DNA of 64,000 bases from Eopsaltria australis (Eukaryota > Chordata > Aves > Passeriformes > Petroicidae): NCBI GenBank assembly GCA_034509425.1, contig JAVTVJ010000130.1, forward strand, positions 1,047,501 through 1,111,500, read 5' to 3'. How positions within the stretch are numbered: position 1 is the stretch's first letter; each line of letters starts with the position of its first letter. Shown here one piece after another: positions 14,901 through 29,900 of this stretch. The notes beneath the pieces were generated by a model. The model did not search any database and was not told the origin of the DNA. It saw only the letters and a program-made list of their open reading frames with translations. A program made the translations under genes and the position numbers.

Positions 14901-17900
14901 GTCTACCAAAAGAAGCCATACAAATTTGTTTCTGTTTTGTGAATAATGCTACTTTTAGCACATTTAAAAATGTTTAAACATATTTCCTCAAAAAATAGAA
15001 GGAAGTTGAAAAAAACAGTTGCAACCTGGCAGAAAAGCCCAATCTGCATTTTCTCTGGCTCTTCTTGCTTTAATTTCTTTCCCCAAACAAGTCAGTACTT
15101 GAACAAGTATACATGAGTCATAACTACTTGTAGAATAAAAAAAGTTGATGGGAAAAGCAAATTAGTAAGGTTCAAGTTGTCAGGTTATCAGGTAACAGAA
15201 AAATATTAGGAACAGTTAAAATAAACACACTAAGCCAAGAGCAACACTAGAAAACCTGAAGTCTAAGTTCTACACAGGTGCAGACATGGGAAGATGAAGG
15301 TAAAGTGTTACAGGAGAATGAGAATAAACAGTAACTGTGAACTCTATAGATCAATTTGGAGACAAAAATTATCTGCAAGCCTCTCAAGTGAGGAACTTTT
15401 CTTTACAAACAGCAAAACTTTTATGAAGAAAAGAAGTGCTGATAAGGCACCAGTCCTGCAACCTCTAGTTCAGGCATTCTTCCTGGACTGCACAGGCTTC
15501 CAGACCTGGACTGCCTAAGTTAAAAATATAAGTAGTCTACAATATTAAAATCACATTTTCCTTTAGAATTCCAAAATATGAAAAGAAAACTACATTATCT
15601 TGTTCCATTAAGAGGAGTGCACAGCTGAGACTCTCACAATGCAATGAGTTTATTCACTATTTTCAACAGTGGCCACCTTCATGAATAGTGTGGTCTGAGT
15701 GACCCAGAAACACACAAAGCTGTTTCATGATGGAGGAGTCAGTATTTCCTCAATATACAACTAACTGCAATTTCATTAGTGTTTGACCAAAACACTACAG
15801 GAGTTACCCCTTCTGCAGATTCCAACCTTTACAAAGCTCACCATTCATTTGCTGCAGAACAACAACAGAAAACTTAATGATCACTTCAGAAAATGAGCTA
15901 ATATAAAGGTATTCTGACCATTTTCACTATTCTATTGTGCAAACTTGTCATCTCACTGAAATGGAAAGACTTGAATAAAGGTTAACTTAATTAATTAAAC
16001 ATACGTATTATTTTCTCAGTGCTTTTCAGTCTCACTTTGACACGCAGTTCTATAACTATTAAATAAGCAGTGAACACTATTCCATTTAATGAAAAAAAAT
16101 TACTTAAATTACAGATTAGTGAATCTCAGCTACTTATTTCCCCCAAAACACCTTCAATACTGCACAGAATTAACATAGCCTCCATCAGAATTCCTTTATC
16201 TAAAATAAAACTAGAAACTATGTATTACAAAACAAGATTCACAGATAACAAATACTAAGATCTGAAAAGATCTATTCGGCTCAAATTAACACATTTCTAT
16301 AAATCAAAGCAAAACTCATCCTCACGTTCGTTCCTGTTACAGAACTGTCACCTCAATAGCCAATAAAACGAAAGAACTAATGAGGTATTTCAGTATCTCC
16401 CAAAGAAATATTTTCAGCTTTGTTTTTCTTTTAAGTGCTTGAAAGAAAAAGAGTAATGAATTGCTCCCACACAGTCTTTTATTATTCTGTTATAGCAACA
16501 TGAGAGTTACACTGAGTCTTTATTTTTCACATACTCCAAGATATTTTTTTGTCTCACTGCAACAATGACAATGGAAGCAGATCAGGACAGTTATTTATCT
16601 GCAACAGGGAGGTGCTGCTTGAAGCAGCAAACATCCTTGTTTCTACTAATGGGTAACAGGGTGAGAGGACAGATTTACTGGGTAACTAAGTGGTATCTGG
16701 GAGCTCTGCACTAATATCCAGACAACAATCCAATATACCTTGGAAATAAGTTTCCACAAGAGACAAGGATCTAGACTTCCAGCAAAAACCAGGTAATTCA
16801 GCTGTATCTTGCTGAGTTTCCAGGTCTACTTCTCCTTAGTAGGATGAACATCCCCTTCTGGAGACAAGCAAGCATCGTCTAACCCTGAGAGTACCCACAT
16901 TCATAGGGGACCATGGATTTGAGATGGGGAAGACAATTCTGTTACAGTCCAGCAACAACAAGCAAGAAACTTGAAGAAAGGACTGAGAGATTTCACTGGT
17001 CACTCACTTGCACATTGAGCATGCCCTGGACCTAAAAGTGTTTCACACAGGACAGTGAAATCATAAGCACTTCCTCCATGATCTATGCGAGAATACTTAC
17101 AAGAAAATTAATTAGAGGCACATCCAACACATCAATGTATATAACAGGCAGGCTAAAGAGACTAAAAAGGACTAGAATAGATTTATCAGCACTTTTTTTG
17201 TTGTTGTATCTGGAACTGGATTGGCCTTGAGTAACCACAACCTGGACAGTTTTGGGGATATCCTCCCAGGTCTCTCCTCTGAAATGTTCCAAATCAATGG
17301 GACACACAACCCCTGAGCATTCACACAGATGCATAAGAAGGGACTGGGCCCTTTCTGAAAGGCCAAACGATTTTTAAGAGAGAAATCAGGTGTCTGAACA
17401 CCCTCATTAAAATGTGATCACCACCATGGCACTGGGCTATGTGAGGCTTAAGCACACACATTATCAGCAGCTGAAAAACATTTCAGAAAGAGTTTATGAT
17501 CCTGCCTGGGCCAGTGAGCTGTCACCCACCAACCATCAGAAAAGGGTCAGAAAGCCATGTATGTATCTAGTCACGTGGAAGGCATGACAGACGATAATAA
17601 GTTTGGTGAATTTATGTTGCAGCCTTGTGTTTTTAAGTAACACATGCAAGAACAGCAGTCCTGACTCAGTAAGAACCAAAGAAATTGGGTTACAATGTAC
17701 ACAGACAGGAATCTGGCACAGAATTACCTCCTCAAGCAGCAAAACCAGCTCAGTAACATTAAAACTCTCCACACTAATAAAAAAATAGTATTTTGGACAC
17801 CCTGTTTTAAAGATAAGTATCACCACCTTGTATTGACTTTGGATATTTCAAATGGTTTCTGTAAAATCCTCTTCCCTTGAAATAAGAGGCCTTTACTAAA

Positions 17901-20900
17901 GCCAATGGATTAGAAGTCCCAGAAAAGGTTTGCCTGCAGATGTCTTATGAAAACGAATTCCTGAAAAGCAGCAGGAAAACACATGGCAGGGATGGCAGAA
18001 AGCCAACAAAAAGCTAAGAGCTGCTGGTCATGGTGTCACAATGACAGGCACTTCAAATTGTAATTCCAGACCTGGAGAAATGAGTGTAATCTGTCACCAA
18101 AGCTATGGAGAAAATGGAGAGATCAAATTGGAAGGGAAATAAGTCACTCCTTTCCAAAATTTTCACATTTGGAGAGTACAGACTGAGAGATCAGCTGTCA
18201 AATGGAAGTTCACCTATGGTGGCTTTGCCAGTGAGGATAACCTGAGGATTCTATGATTTGGAAGGAAGCTGTGGGAGCAGGAAGTCATTCAATGACATCT
18301 CCAGTTAGTTCTGCCACACATCTCTGACCTTGCTGTAGACTCTGAAAGCATGGAATCCATCTATGCCTGAAGGAACACTCTCAGCTACTCACTGAAATTC
18401 AAAAATTCAGTTGTGTAAGTGATGAAAAGAAATCTCAACTTCTAGATTTTGGTATACAGGCAATGTCAGAAACACAGGAAGCTTCTGTTTGTATCACCAC
18501 CTCCTTGAGACTGATATTCCAGATGCTATCCCTGGAAACAGGTCACTAAAAAACTAGAATCTGTGATGGAGATTTTGAGGATATGCTAATGTCACATTAT
18601 CTTAAAAAAGCTTACAACTGCATGAGATGTTAGCCTTGAGAAAAAAGTAAAATTAATCTGTAAGAAAGCTGAAATATCCAAATGAACAGTAGAAATTATA
18701 ACCTCACACTTCTGTTTTTCAGTATCTGTCTCTGATTCAGAAGATCTTAAGGCATTTTTACCATGCAGGGATAGAAAAGCACATTTCAGAATAAAAACTG
18801 TGTAGAAATACTTGCAAATTAAACGCCTCTTTTTACTTTCATCAGAGCTTCCCTTTTAAAAAAGAATCAATAAAGCTTCAGAAGAGTAAACCATGTGCGG
18901 TTTGTTCTTCCTGCATCAGCATCAGTGCCAATTAAATTCTGAACCCTAAATCTTTATTGTTTCCTATTAGCTGCTAACTAGAAGGAACACTGTGATTTTC
19001 TGAGATCCCAGGCAGAGACTTGCTGTAGCAGCAGTCAGAAAAAAATGATCTTGTTTTGACTTGTCTGCTGGGTAAACTTGACATTGAAGCTACATGGTGG
19101 AAAATAAATACATAATACCAAGATGTTAATTTTACAGCAACACTTAACTCTTGTGACCACAATTAACACTCAGGGAGAGGAAAAAAAAAAGCCATTGACA
19201 GGTCTGCCTGGCTCCTGCTTCTGCACTGCTTCCCAGGGTCCCTCTCTGAGCAGGGGCTCAGCTCCTGCACGAGCCAGGCTGGCACTGACCCCAGGGGCTG
19301 CCTTCAAAGCAGCACGAGGGGAGGAAGAGGGGAGCAGGGTGACAGGGAGTTAAATGCAGCTGTAAATTGACATTGACTCCCAGCTAGGATCCAAAACAGA
19401 AGTCTAAGAGCAAAGGGCTGCTGTGAACAGCTCATCCTCTCCTCCTCCCTCTTCCACCCTCGAGCTCTGGGAACACCTCTGGGAGTAGGGTGGCAGGACA
19501 CGAGTTCCAGAAGACAGCAACAGCTTTGTGGGAACTACATCCTATTTCTGAGGCAGAATTGGCCTTCAAATTATGATGCTAAAGGGTCTTCATTATTTAT
19601 AAAATGACAAAAAAAGGTGCGTTTTGGGAATACAGGTACGTTTGTTTTACATAAACACTGATCCAAATCCCTCGCTGCACTCCCTGAGGGCACAGAACCA
19701 CTGTTGCAACACTGAACTCCTCCAAAATACCATGAACCTCATGATCTGGTGGAGTATTTTTACCTCCTTTCTGTAACAGTGACATTTATCACTACACCAG
19801 AAAAAGAACTAAAAAGAAAACCCCAACAAGTCTTAATTTTAACAGTGGAAGAACATGGATAGCATGCTTAGAGAAATTCATAGTGTGAGCATGTTTGTAT
19901 TTATGATATGAACACTAAACTTTCTAGTAATTTCTAATGTATCACTTTCTAGCAATTCCTAACACTACATTTAAATTGCCAAGCAGTCAAAGAAGAGAGT
20001 GCAAAACAGACTTTTTTTCATCTTATTCCAACTCCATGACACTAAGCTGGCAATGATTCACAAATGGGAGAACAAAAGAATGCAAGGAATTGAGGAAGAG
20101 CTTTTAAGAAGTCTGAGAGCCTTTTTTTTTGTCTATGGAACCATCCAAAGTTAAAGGATGGATCCAAAGTCCTTTTGGTTGAAGAAAGTCATCATGGAAG
20201 GAAATCCCTAAGGGGGCACTAACACCTTGAAGAACATGCCAGTTTTATTTACTTACTCATTAATGTAATAAAGGTAACAATTTTCTACATGAAATCAATA
20301 AAGACTGTGAAATCAAAATGGCAACCTCAAGAAATGACAGCTAACTACTGACCAAACCCAACCAGGTTCAAGGACATAAATGCCTATCAAACCTTAATAA
20401 TTAAGTAATAAATCCCTTTAAATCAATATATTTGGAAGACTAATTCAAAATTATTAAAGAAGCAGATAACATTCAGGATTAAAATACAGAGCACATAATA
20501 TGTAAACATCAAGCACAAAATATTATTAATTGTTATATACTTCTCATGTATTTGCACTACACTCATATTTCAAATGCAAATATTAATTTGGAGAGAAATA
20601 CCTACTGTATATGCACACACTGAAACAGTTTGCTCAGCTATACTGCATCAATGGTTATTTGACAAGTTATAGCATCACAAGCTGCTCATTTACATATTCA
20701 GCTATTCTGTCTGGTTTTTCCTTGAGAATAAATTAATAAAACAACTATTTGACAGATCCATCCTAACAGCTTCTCTTCTGAACCACAAAGACACTCATAG
20801 TTATGCAAATTCAGTGTATAAAACATACAACAACAAAATTACATCAAAAATGTAAAAATAATTCCTGTCTAAATCCCAGGAATGTGTAATACTTTTTAGC

Positions 20901-23900
20901 TACGACAATTAACACCAGCAATAAAAATTTAGTTGATAGAAAGAATTTCCATTTCACATTCATATAATAATTAGTGAAAATTCAGTCTCTGAAATATTCA
21001 CATGTACTATACTGACACACAAGAACAGCTTTCAAGTATAATTCAACACACAAGAATTCTGCAAAAAAAAGAGTAAAAAGAACAATACTTCAAAAGTTCC
21101 TGACTTGCAGCATTTTTTTGTGTATTGTACTGTAAGGAGAAAATAGTATTTAGAAAAGTTAGGCCAGATATTGATATTTCATTTAAACAAGTAGCAATGA
21201 AGAAATTCTTAAAACAAAAAGTCAATAAAACAGAAGATAAAAAGCAGAAATGAGAAAGCAGTACAACATGTATGTGGACTACTGAAAAATAAAAGAAACA
21301 GAAGGAAAAATAAACCTCACAAAGAAGATGAAAAAAAAAAAGAGAACAAGACACTGTTTACTAAACAAGGAAAAGGACCTATAGAGTTAAAAACACAGTT
21401 GGGTGACTGTCAGATTTTATAAGTCATATCTGAGAGATCCTAGATCTGACCTATAAACTGACACAAGGCAAAAGACACAAAATGAGAACTGAAATTGATT
21501 TTTCAGTTCTCAACTGGTACCAATGTCTTTGGACAACAGATGCTTATTTCGGACTCCGCTAAAATTATCCTCTACTTCAGTTTGCACTTAGGCTGCAGAA
21601 TAAACATTTAATCTCCAAGTTTTATTGTTCATCTCAAACTGATTTAAGAAAGAAAATTAACAAAACACAATGCTAATGTAGTTCTCTAAGGGAAAATCTG
21701 TTTCTTTTTGGGTATTTAAAAAGCTTGTCTTACTGCTCATGGTGATTCTTTGCATGGCTGCTTTGCAGTGAGTTGAAAACACTCAGCACATGCACTTCCC
21801 ACTCAATCTTTCATTTATTTGTTCCTCTTCAAGAAGAATTCTAGTACCTCTGTATACAAAATTGTTTTAAAATGACACTGTTTCTGCTACAATGGAGGTT
21901 TCCCAATGCTGCAGGATTTGAAAACACTGATTTGCACCAAGAGACTGATACAGATCCAGCCCTTGTAAAATGGAATTGCATTGGTGTTTCACTTCAAACA
22001 CCCACTCCTTATCTTAAGCCTTGTTCGACTTACTGCACACTTCAACTTAGAGGACAAAACAGTTTGAGCAGACAAACCAATTACCATTACGACCAAAGTG
22101 AAAGAGAAGATGCACAATTCTGAAATTTCAATTAAAAAGAAACATTCGATCCACAGAACCAGCTAGAAATGGTCACTGCTAAAATGCCAAAATAGATAAA
22201 GAGCAGAGATCTTTCCCATGAACAGGTTTTCTCTGCAGACCACTTATTGCACTGTCCTCTGCTAATGCAGCCACAGCTGTGAACCACAACTTGGTCTGTG
22301 GAAGATTTAAGGAGGAGACTTAAGGCATCTCCACAGCAATTCAAGTTTCATCTCAGTCATTGCTCTTAGTTCATCAAAACAGAAACTTTCAGCTCACCCA
22401 AACGTCACAGATCAATCTAGAAAATTTACGTATTTTCCACTGGACTCATAAGAGCCACCCTCGAAAAATGAACGTGGACCTGCCTGACTTGGCAGTTTAC
22501 CTTCTGTAACAGGGTGAGAAGTTCCACTGTATTGCTCTGTACTACAAAAAAAGTGTCCTCTTCCACTCCTCTGTTGCTGCTTTTTGTGAATGTCAGAGCT
22601 TCTCCATTTTGTTTGCCTTAGTCCTGGCCTAGGCTGCCCTGTGGTCAGAGCTCTCAGCTGCAGTCTGGTCTTTTCTCTGCCAGCCCAAGGTCAATGCAAA
22701 GAATAAAAAAGAGCCAAGACCTTTTAAGCAGAGTGGGTGAAAGAGACTGTTAGTTATAGGTGAAATTGTCAACACACAAAACCCTCCCCAGATTAATCCA
22801 AGCAATTCTTACACTCCCCACTTCTGAATTATTCAGGAATAAGTCCTTCTTGCCTTAAAAGAGGAACTTTGTGAGTAAGTGCAAACAGTTTATGCAAGAC
22901 ACAGAGGAGAGTTGTTGAACTGAAATTCGGCTTACAGAGAAGTTTGTAATGGGACACAAACACAGCTCACAATGCTTCTTAAATAAAAGTTGCTGTGTTA
23001 CAGTTGCTGAGATCAGTAAAAGGTAGCTTGTCATCAGAAATGAGTAAAGTAAGACCCATATAAAATGTTTCTGTTTCTTCTAAAAGAAATTGCAGAAATA
23101 TTTGGGATGCCCTGATGCTGTCAACAAAATAACTGAAATTAAGTCAGTCCTTGGGTTGTTTGGGTTGGCATAAGATATGTACAGCTCTGCCATGTGATAC
23201 CAGACAGAGAGACAGACAAACTGTTATTTTATTAGTACATATTTGTAGGAAGGAGATCTCTCTTCCTTACATAGAAATTATAGAAAAATAGCAAAAACTC
23301 CTTGATCTTTGTATTCCTCTTCCCCTTTTTTTCTTTAATTGGTAATTTGTTTCCAATACTGTGAAGGTCATCAGCTAGTCTGTACTTCCAAATTACATCA
23401 TAATTTCCAAGAGAGCTGCTAGATACTAGACATACCAGATAACAGCTAACAGACAGAATCATCTTCCTGGGGACAAAGGAGTGGTGGGAGTTAAGGTCTT
23501 GGTACACCAAATCTCTGTTGTTCACACCTCCCTCCCCACTTTCCTGCAGTTTTTATTAATCAGAAAGTTTGACCAAAAAAATACTGCTTTCTAACCAAAC
23601 TTAAGAATTTTCCTTTTTAACCTGATGCAGTAAGAAGTGATTAATGAATACACTTCTGATTATTCATAAAGTTCTAGTTCCCTAAATATGATAAGAACAA
23701 ACAACATAATAAAACAACAACAAAAAGTCTTTCGTCATAGTTCAACCTCCTTTCCAGGCAGCACCTACCCTAACCTTTTAACAGGGCCACATAACCAGGC
23801 CCTGCTCTGGATGGTATTTTCTTGACACTGCTGGTTATCCAAATTTCTTACCTCTATTCCCTTTCCTCTTTTATTTTTTACCAGTCAAACAATCCTTTAG

Positions 23901-26900
23901 AGGAATCATGTGATTTTGTTTGGGGCAGTCATACATGAGTGTTTTTGGGGTGAGAAACCAGCTGGTTTGGGTCACTCATGGTCTGAGGAAAAGCACATCA
24001 AACAAGAAACCACTGAAGCCAACAGTTTCACCCACACAAAAATGGCAACACTGGACACACGTGCTAGGTCTTGTAGGGGTTTTTTGTTTGGTTAATTGTT
24101 TTCCTAGGGTGAACATCAAAATGTTATCTACTTAAACCCATTCTACTGAGCTCAAGAGAAGCAGAAAAATGATCAATAGATTTTTTTTCCTTTTTTTGCA
24201 AGCTCTGTCAATCTTGCAAAACAGAAGAGGGACTGAACACAGAGCTCTCCTTTTTCCTGTGTACAGGAGCAAGTTCTACCGAACTAGGAATTAATCTCTG
24301 GTCAGAAGATGGATGATCTGATCAAAGATGGGCAGATTTCATACAGGAAGACACTTCTGGTGTGCCCGTGTCCTTCTGTGAACATTGATCTCAGAGGGTT
24401 CTTACAGTGCTCAAGATCAACTCTTTGCTGATCTGACATGCAGGTAACCACAAACTGCACTCAAGCTGACAGACCTTGTGGCAGCTGCTCCTCTTCAGGA
24501 AGATTTGGTTTTCTTTTCCATTCTTTTTAAGCCTAGTTGGTCCCTATGGCTTTGTCTAGCTGTGTTTTAATTAGTTTGCCTCCACCATACCCAGAGGAGG
24601 TCGAACTTGAGAAACATCTGTACCCTATTTTTATTTATTTCTATGTCCCCACAACAGTGGATGCAGCGCCAAATAACTTCCCGTGCCAGGCCTACTGTGA
24701 TGCCCCTCTAGTTGGAAACTGAGTGGTTTGATTTGTCTTTACATTAAATTGGGTATTTACACTACAAGTTTATATTATTTCCACTGTCCACCATCACCCT
24801 GTGGAACTTCCAGCATCACTGCCTTCAAAACAAGGTAAAAGTAAGTTCACTTTGGTCTGCTAATCAAGGCAGGGAAAAATAAAAGTAGATTTGAGGCTTG
24901 GTACAAACCCAAAAATTGTGATCAAACTATATAGTTAGTAAATTGTTTGTCTAAATCTTTCATGTGTGATGAAAGATTATTATCATAATTCATTAGCAAA
25001 TTACAGACTTTGTAATGCAGGCAGTCACAAATTTGGCTTTGTATCAATCAGTTGAGACCAGCTGGGTAGAAATTAACACAACTCTGGGATACATAAAATG
25101 AAGTGCTCTTTCATTTTTAATTCACTGGAAACTTTGAAGGAAAGAAATGGAAGCCCTTTCAAAAATGTCAATTTGCCCTGCCTCTTGTAAAGAATTCCAT
25201 TTCACTGTAGAGATACAGAGATACAAATAAACATACATGGGATGTATGTAACAGAATACCACAGAAACTGCTCAATCAAAATAAATTTAATATGAAGTAT
25301 ATGTAATGAAAAGCAGTGCAGTTAAAAAAAATCCTTTCATTATTTCTGAGACAGCCATATACATTAATGATCACCAGAATTATTAAACAAACACAAAAGC
25401 TAACAGCCAAGCTACTCACAAGATACAATATTGTCAAAATTCCTGCTCTAAGCTTTCCCAGTCTAGCAAACGACCTTGGACAAAAATGCTTGTTTTGATT
25501 ATGTCTCCTTTGCCTAAGCTACCAGGCTGTGTATAGTGACAGCTGCATTTGGGAGCAACTTAAAACAAATTTTCTCTTAGTGGCACCTAATCCAGAGACT
25601 GGTACAAGCAGCATGGAAAAGTCAGTGTCAAAATTAAACAATGAAGGCTTTTCTAGGAACAGATGCTTTTTCCGTGCAGCTGTAAAAACCTTAAAACAAT
25701 CCTATGCCCCACTGTCTGGTCACGCAACTACTACAAAGCAAGGCATAAATTTTGCCACTTATTGCAAATATTTGCCGAGAGCTGCTATAACCCTTTTTAA
25801 AAACAGTAACAGGGATTTCTTGCGGGTGATTATGAGGCCATTTTATCCTTTAAATGAGTGCAAGGCTCTCCAATTTATGCCCACAATTTCTGGTACAAAA
25901 ACAAAAGGGTAACTTTTCAAGTTCATGTTTTACACAGATATAGGAACGCAACTGAAAAACCTTAAGAAACAGGTTTACTACAGAGACGGTGCCTGTGTCA
26001 CTAAAATGTTATGGATGGGACAAACGTTATTAATTCACAGTTGGAACAGCAACTGAGTGTTTTCTTTGCATGGTAATTACAAAGCAACATAGTGCAGCAC
26101 TATCACTGCACTGCTGCTTCAAGATAGTTTAGATCATTTTGGTGTTGTAACTCCACAACCACTGCTTTAAATATCCTTATCAACACAACTATCCAAAGAA
26201 TCACCTCTTTCTGTTTAGTGATTGCAGCGATAAACTTCAAGCTGAAATATTAACTCTTAGGAAACAACTTCTGTAACTCAATGAATATAAGTAAATCCTC
26301 AGTTCCCAATTAAGTGAGCAATTTACAATGTCAAGAATGTAGTTATGCTCCATATGAACTGATGGGGATTTTAGATTAGCTTCTGTTGTGTATTTAAAAG
26401 TGATAGCACCAACATGATTTACATAAGTAAAATATTTTCAAATATTTTCTCACCAAGCAAGCACTCTAAAATTGTGAAGTGTTTCTTTCTTACTCAAGTT
26501 AAAAAAAAAAAAATCAACTTTTCCAGAACAACAGTTCATTAGCACCTCACTATTTATAAGTATAATTGGGTTGTTTGATGAAAAAACATGAGAGAACACT
26601 GTGCCTACTATAATTTGCACAAATACAAATTTCATTGTTTGAAAACAAATCAGCAATTCAACGAATGTGTTTTTTTTAATATAAGTGTATATCATGCAAT
26701 AATAGAAGTGATCATATTATAGTTAACACAGGATAGAAAGGTTAAACCATGTTCTAAACCACTTTAATTTACAAGCTGTAAATTAATTTTTTTTAATTGC
26801 AGAAAAACGCTAACTTGAGTTTTTCATTTGTTATTCAACTAAATATAATTCACACAGATAGCAGCACTGTGCTGTTTAGCCACAGAGTGCTGCTTTCCCA

Positions 26901-29900
26901 CTCTAAATAGCACAGGAGCTGGGGACAGAGCTGTTTAATATGTTCATAAAGCTGCTTAGGTTTTCTTGTCATTTCATGCTAACACCTTTGTAATAGCTAG
27001 CATTATGGTAGAAGCCTTGCATAAAAATGCATCACCCCGAAAGTAAAACACAGCAAATATTCAAAATCAGAATAGCAAGCAATGGTTTTAATTGCAGTTT
27101 TTAAAAAATTCAAGGTTTTAAATTAGGTCTTGATCCCCAAAATCCTTAGCATCCTTAAATTACACGTGCAAAGCCATTCAATTCAACACGATTACTTCTA
27201 AAATAAGGACAACTCACATGACTGAGCATTTACAGAGCCAAACCCATAACCAAAATTATAACAATGACTCTCATTATTTTCAAATTCAAATAAATTGATC
27301 CTTATCCTTTAAGAATTTCTCTCCAACCCAACTTACACTTATGGATGAAGGGGAATAGAGACAGAGAAGGAGAGCAAGGAAGAGATATAAACACACACAC
27401 ACACTAAACTGAGTGCTGACAAACTGAACGTTAACAGATGTGTGACTTCTAATTAGTTATAATAATCTGTGCTATTGCAACCTGCCTCTCCTTCCCTTGC
27501 AAATCAAACAGCTTCCTTTGGAGTTTTAAACTCTCTGGGTGCTTCTAAATTTATGCAAGGAAAAAAATCTCACTTTCAGCAAATTTTAGATAAACTACAG
27601 TGATAGCTTTATGAAAGGAAAATATTAAATTATAATTATCCTAAACAGACACAGTCTTGTGAAACTAACCCTACATTCATATGAAAATACAAAGCATTGA
27701 CTATAATGAATTTGATTCATCCTTGGACACAAAGCTTTACCACAGTAAACTCAGTCAACTGTTGCTCTTGCTTTTATATTCATAGTACTTAAATAGCGCA
27801 CTTTAAAACAAAAAAAACCCCAATTGGCTTTTCATACATCCACCCTCCCCAAAAATAACGCACTTGAAAAACCCAAATGATATGAAAAGGCTTCAAGGCC
27901 TCTTTTCTCCTTTTCACAGCACTTTTTTTTATTTCTGTTTGCAGTAATCTGCCTTTCACTTTCTCATTGCTACAGAACAAACGAGGAGGCTCAGCACTTT
28001 GAAAAGGGGGCTCAATGTGTAATGGGTCCACTAGAATTAATTTAGTTGCACCAAATCCATTGAGCAGTGAGGTTTTTTTCTCTTCTCAAATCATTTTGAG
28101 TCGGATGCAGCCCCCAGCCTTTGTAATTCTAGTAAAGCACTTAAAGTGCACAGTAGGTGTTCATCAGGACCATCTGGTCAAAAGCAAAACAAGCTGCTGA
28201 TTTTGCCTTTGAATAGAATGAAGCAAGTGTGAATTAGTCTCTTCAATTAGCACTATTACAACCTGTCAAGTGCATATTGTAAAACAGGATTATTACAGTA
28301 TTGGTCACCAGTGCAATTATTTACTCTCTGCCTTTTCTTGCATATAAAAATGTCCATGTTTACTAGTTTTTAATAACTGAAGATCGTTTCTTTAATGATA
28401 TGCACGTCCAAACCCACCAAAATCAAATCACAGGTTATGAAACATATTCTGTCAGGAATACATTAAGTTTCATAATTAAGTGAGAAGTAGTGCCCTTTCT
28501 TTATCTCTTATTGCTGTTTCTGTTGCAGAAAAAGAAAAATAGTTATATACCTTTTTCAATGGGATATCGTCAAAACAGTTCTCTTCAGTCAGGTATTAAG
28601 GTATTTTAAGTGCCTAATAAAGTTATCACTGTTGAACAGGTACCTAAAAGGTATTTTCTCTTTATTTCCCAAGGAACCTCCTTTGCATGTAATTCCCAAC
28701 ACATGACTGCTTACAAAAAGTTTATCAATGCTTTCTTCCAGCAAATACATTTTACTTTAGGAATGTGCTGGTTTGCTATAATACAAAGGCAAACAACCAA
28801 ATCAAGAAGTTGATTTAGCTTTTTTAAAAACAGATTTTCCTCTCCTCGCTGAAAAAGTCAAAGCCTAGCTTGCTAGCAGTTCCTCATTCACCACTGTAGA
28901 ACACTGAGGCTATCAAAGTGATGTTTAAATTATGTATACTGCTGTTACGACTTGCTAGAAATTGAATATAATTTTAAGATGACAGATTTCTGTAAAAAGC
29001 AAACAAAATGTTCAAACTTCACAAAAACCTACAGCTCTCGAGTACAATGAGTATAGCGATGTATTTTAATAGCTGGTCTGACACTAGGAGTATTTGAACA
29101 ATAGAACATTTGTGCAGCTCCTATTAAATCCAAAGAGTGCTAGTTACTGATTTTTATTACAATAATGGTTTTCAACAATTTTAAAGCAAGTGCAAAATGT
29201 CAAAATATAAAACAACTGTTTCTGAAACTGTTAACGTATGTACCATACTTGGGTATGTCTATTTCTGGTAAACATATTTTATTATAATTATTTAGCTACA
29301 GCATTAGAAAGTGTAACATTTACATATACATTTCATGTCTCCATGTCAGTATCTGACGTCTGCTTTGAATGATCTCACTCATCAACCACGGGCTTGAAAA
29401 TATTTTGTTTAGACACCAAAAAACAGATCTGAAAAAGGTGCAAAACCTTCAGCTGGATTATTTTTCTGCCTGCTGCAGGTAATTCATCTGCTTACCTAGA
29501 TTTATATATTTCATTTATTTAGGCCTTTTAAATGAGGCTTCTTCCTATATGTTCTTAATGGTGATTTTGCACCTTGTTTAACATTATGAAAAAAGTTTAA
29601 AGAAATTCATCACAAAGGATTTGATTAAGGTCTGCCAACACAGAATTTACAGTTTATCTCAGCCCAGGCAGTTGTGTGCACAAATAGTTCCTCCTCCCGC
29701 CTGGAGGGCTATTGGATACATTGCTTTCCATATTCCACCTTAGCCAGGGAGTCTGTAGGGAACAGAGAACAAATATATTACCTAGCACAGGTGACAGGGA
29801 TGCTGAGCAGACAGCCTCTGCTCAAGTTATTGGCTAAAGGAACGGAATAAAGAACAGAGGCAGCGATGCAGAGGCAGCCAGTATTTAAAGACCCATCTCC

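Noticed and set aside
15600..15830. Possible DNA-transposon or LTR fragment
   Set aside because: No terminal inverted repeats, LTR ends or transposase-like reading frame could be seen.
18250..18262. GGATTCTATGATT as a plus-strand CR1 3' end
   Set aside because: The preceding few hundred bases show no CR1 landmarks, so the octamer alone is not enough.
20206..20218. CCCTAAGGGGGCA as a CTCF-like site
   Set aside because: Three mismatches to the 13-base core, including positions next to the central AG, so it was not listed with the stronger matches.
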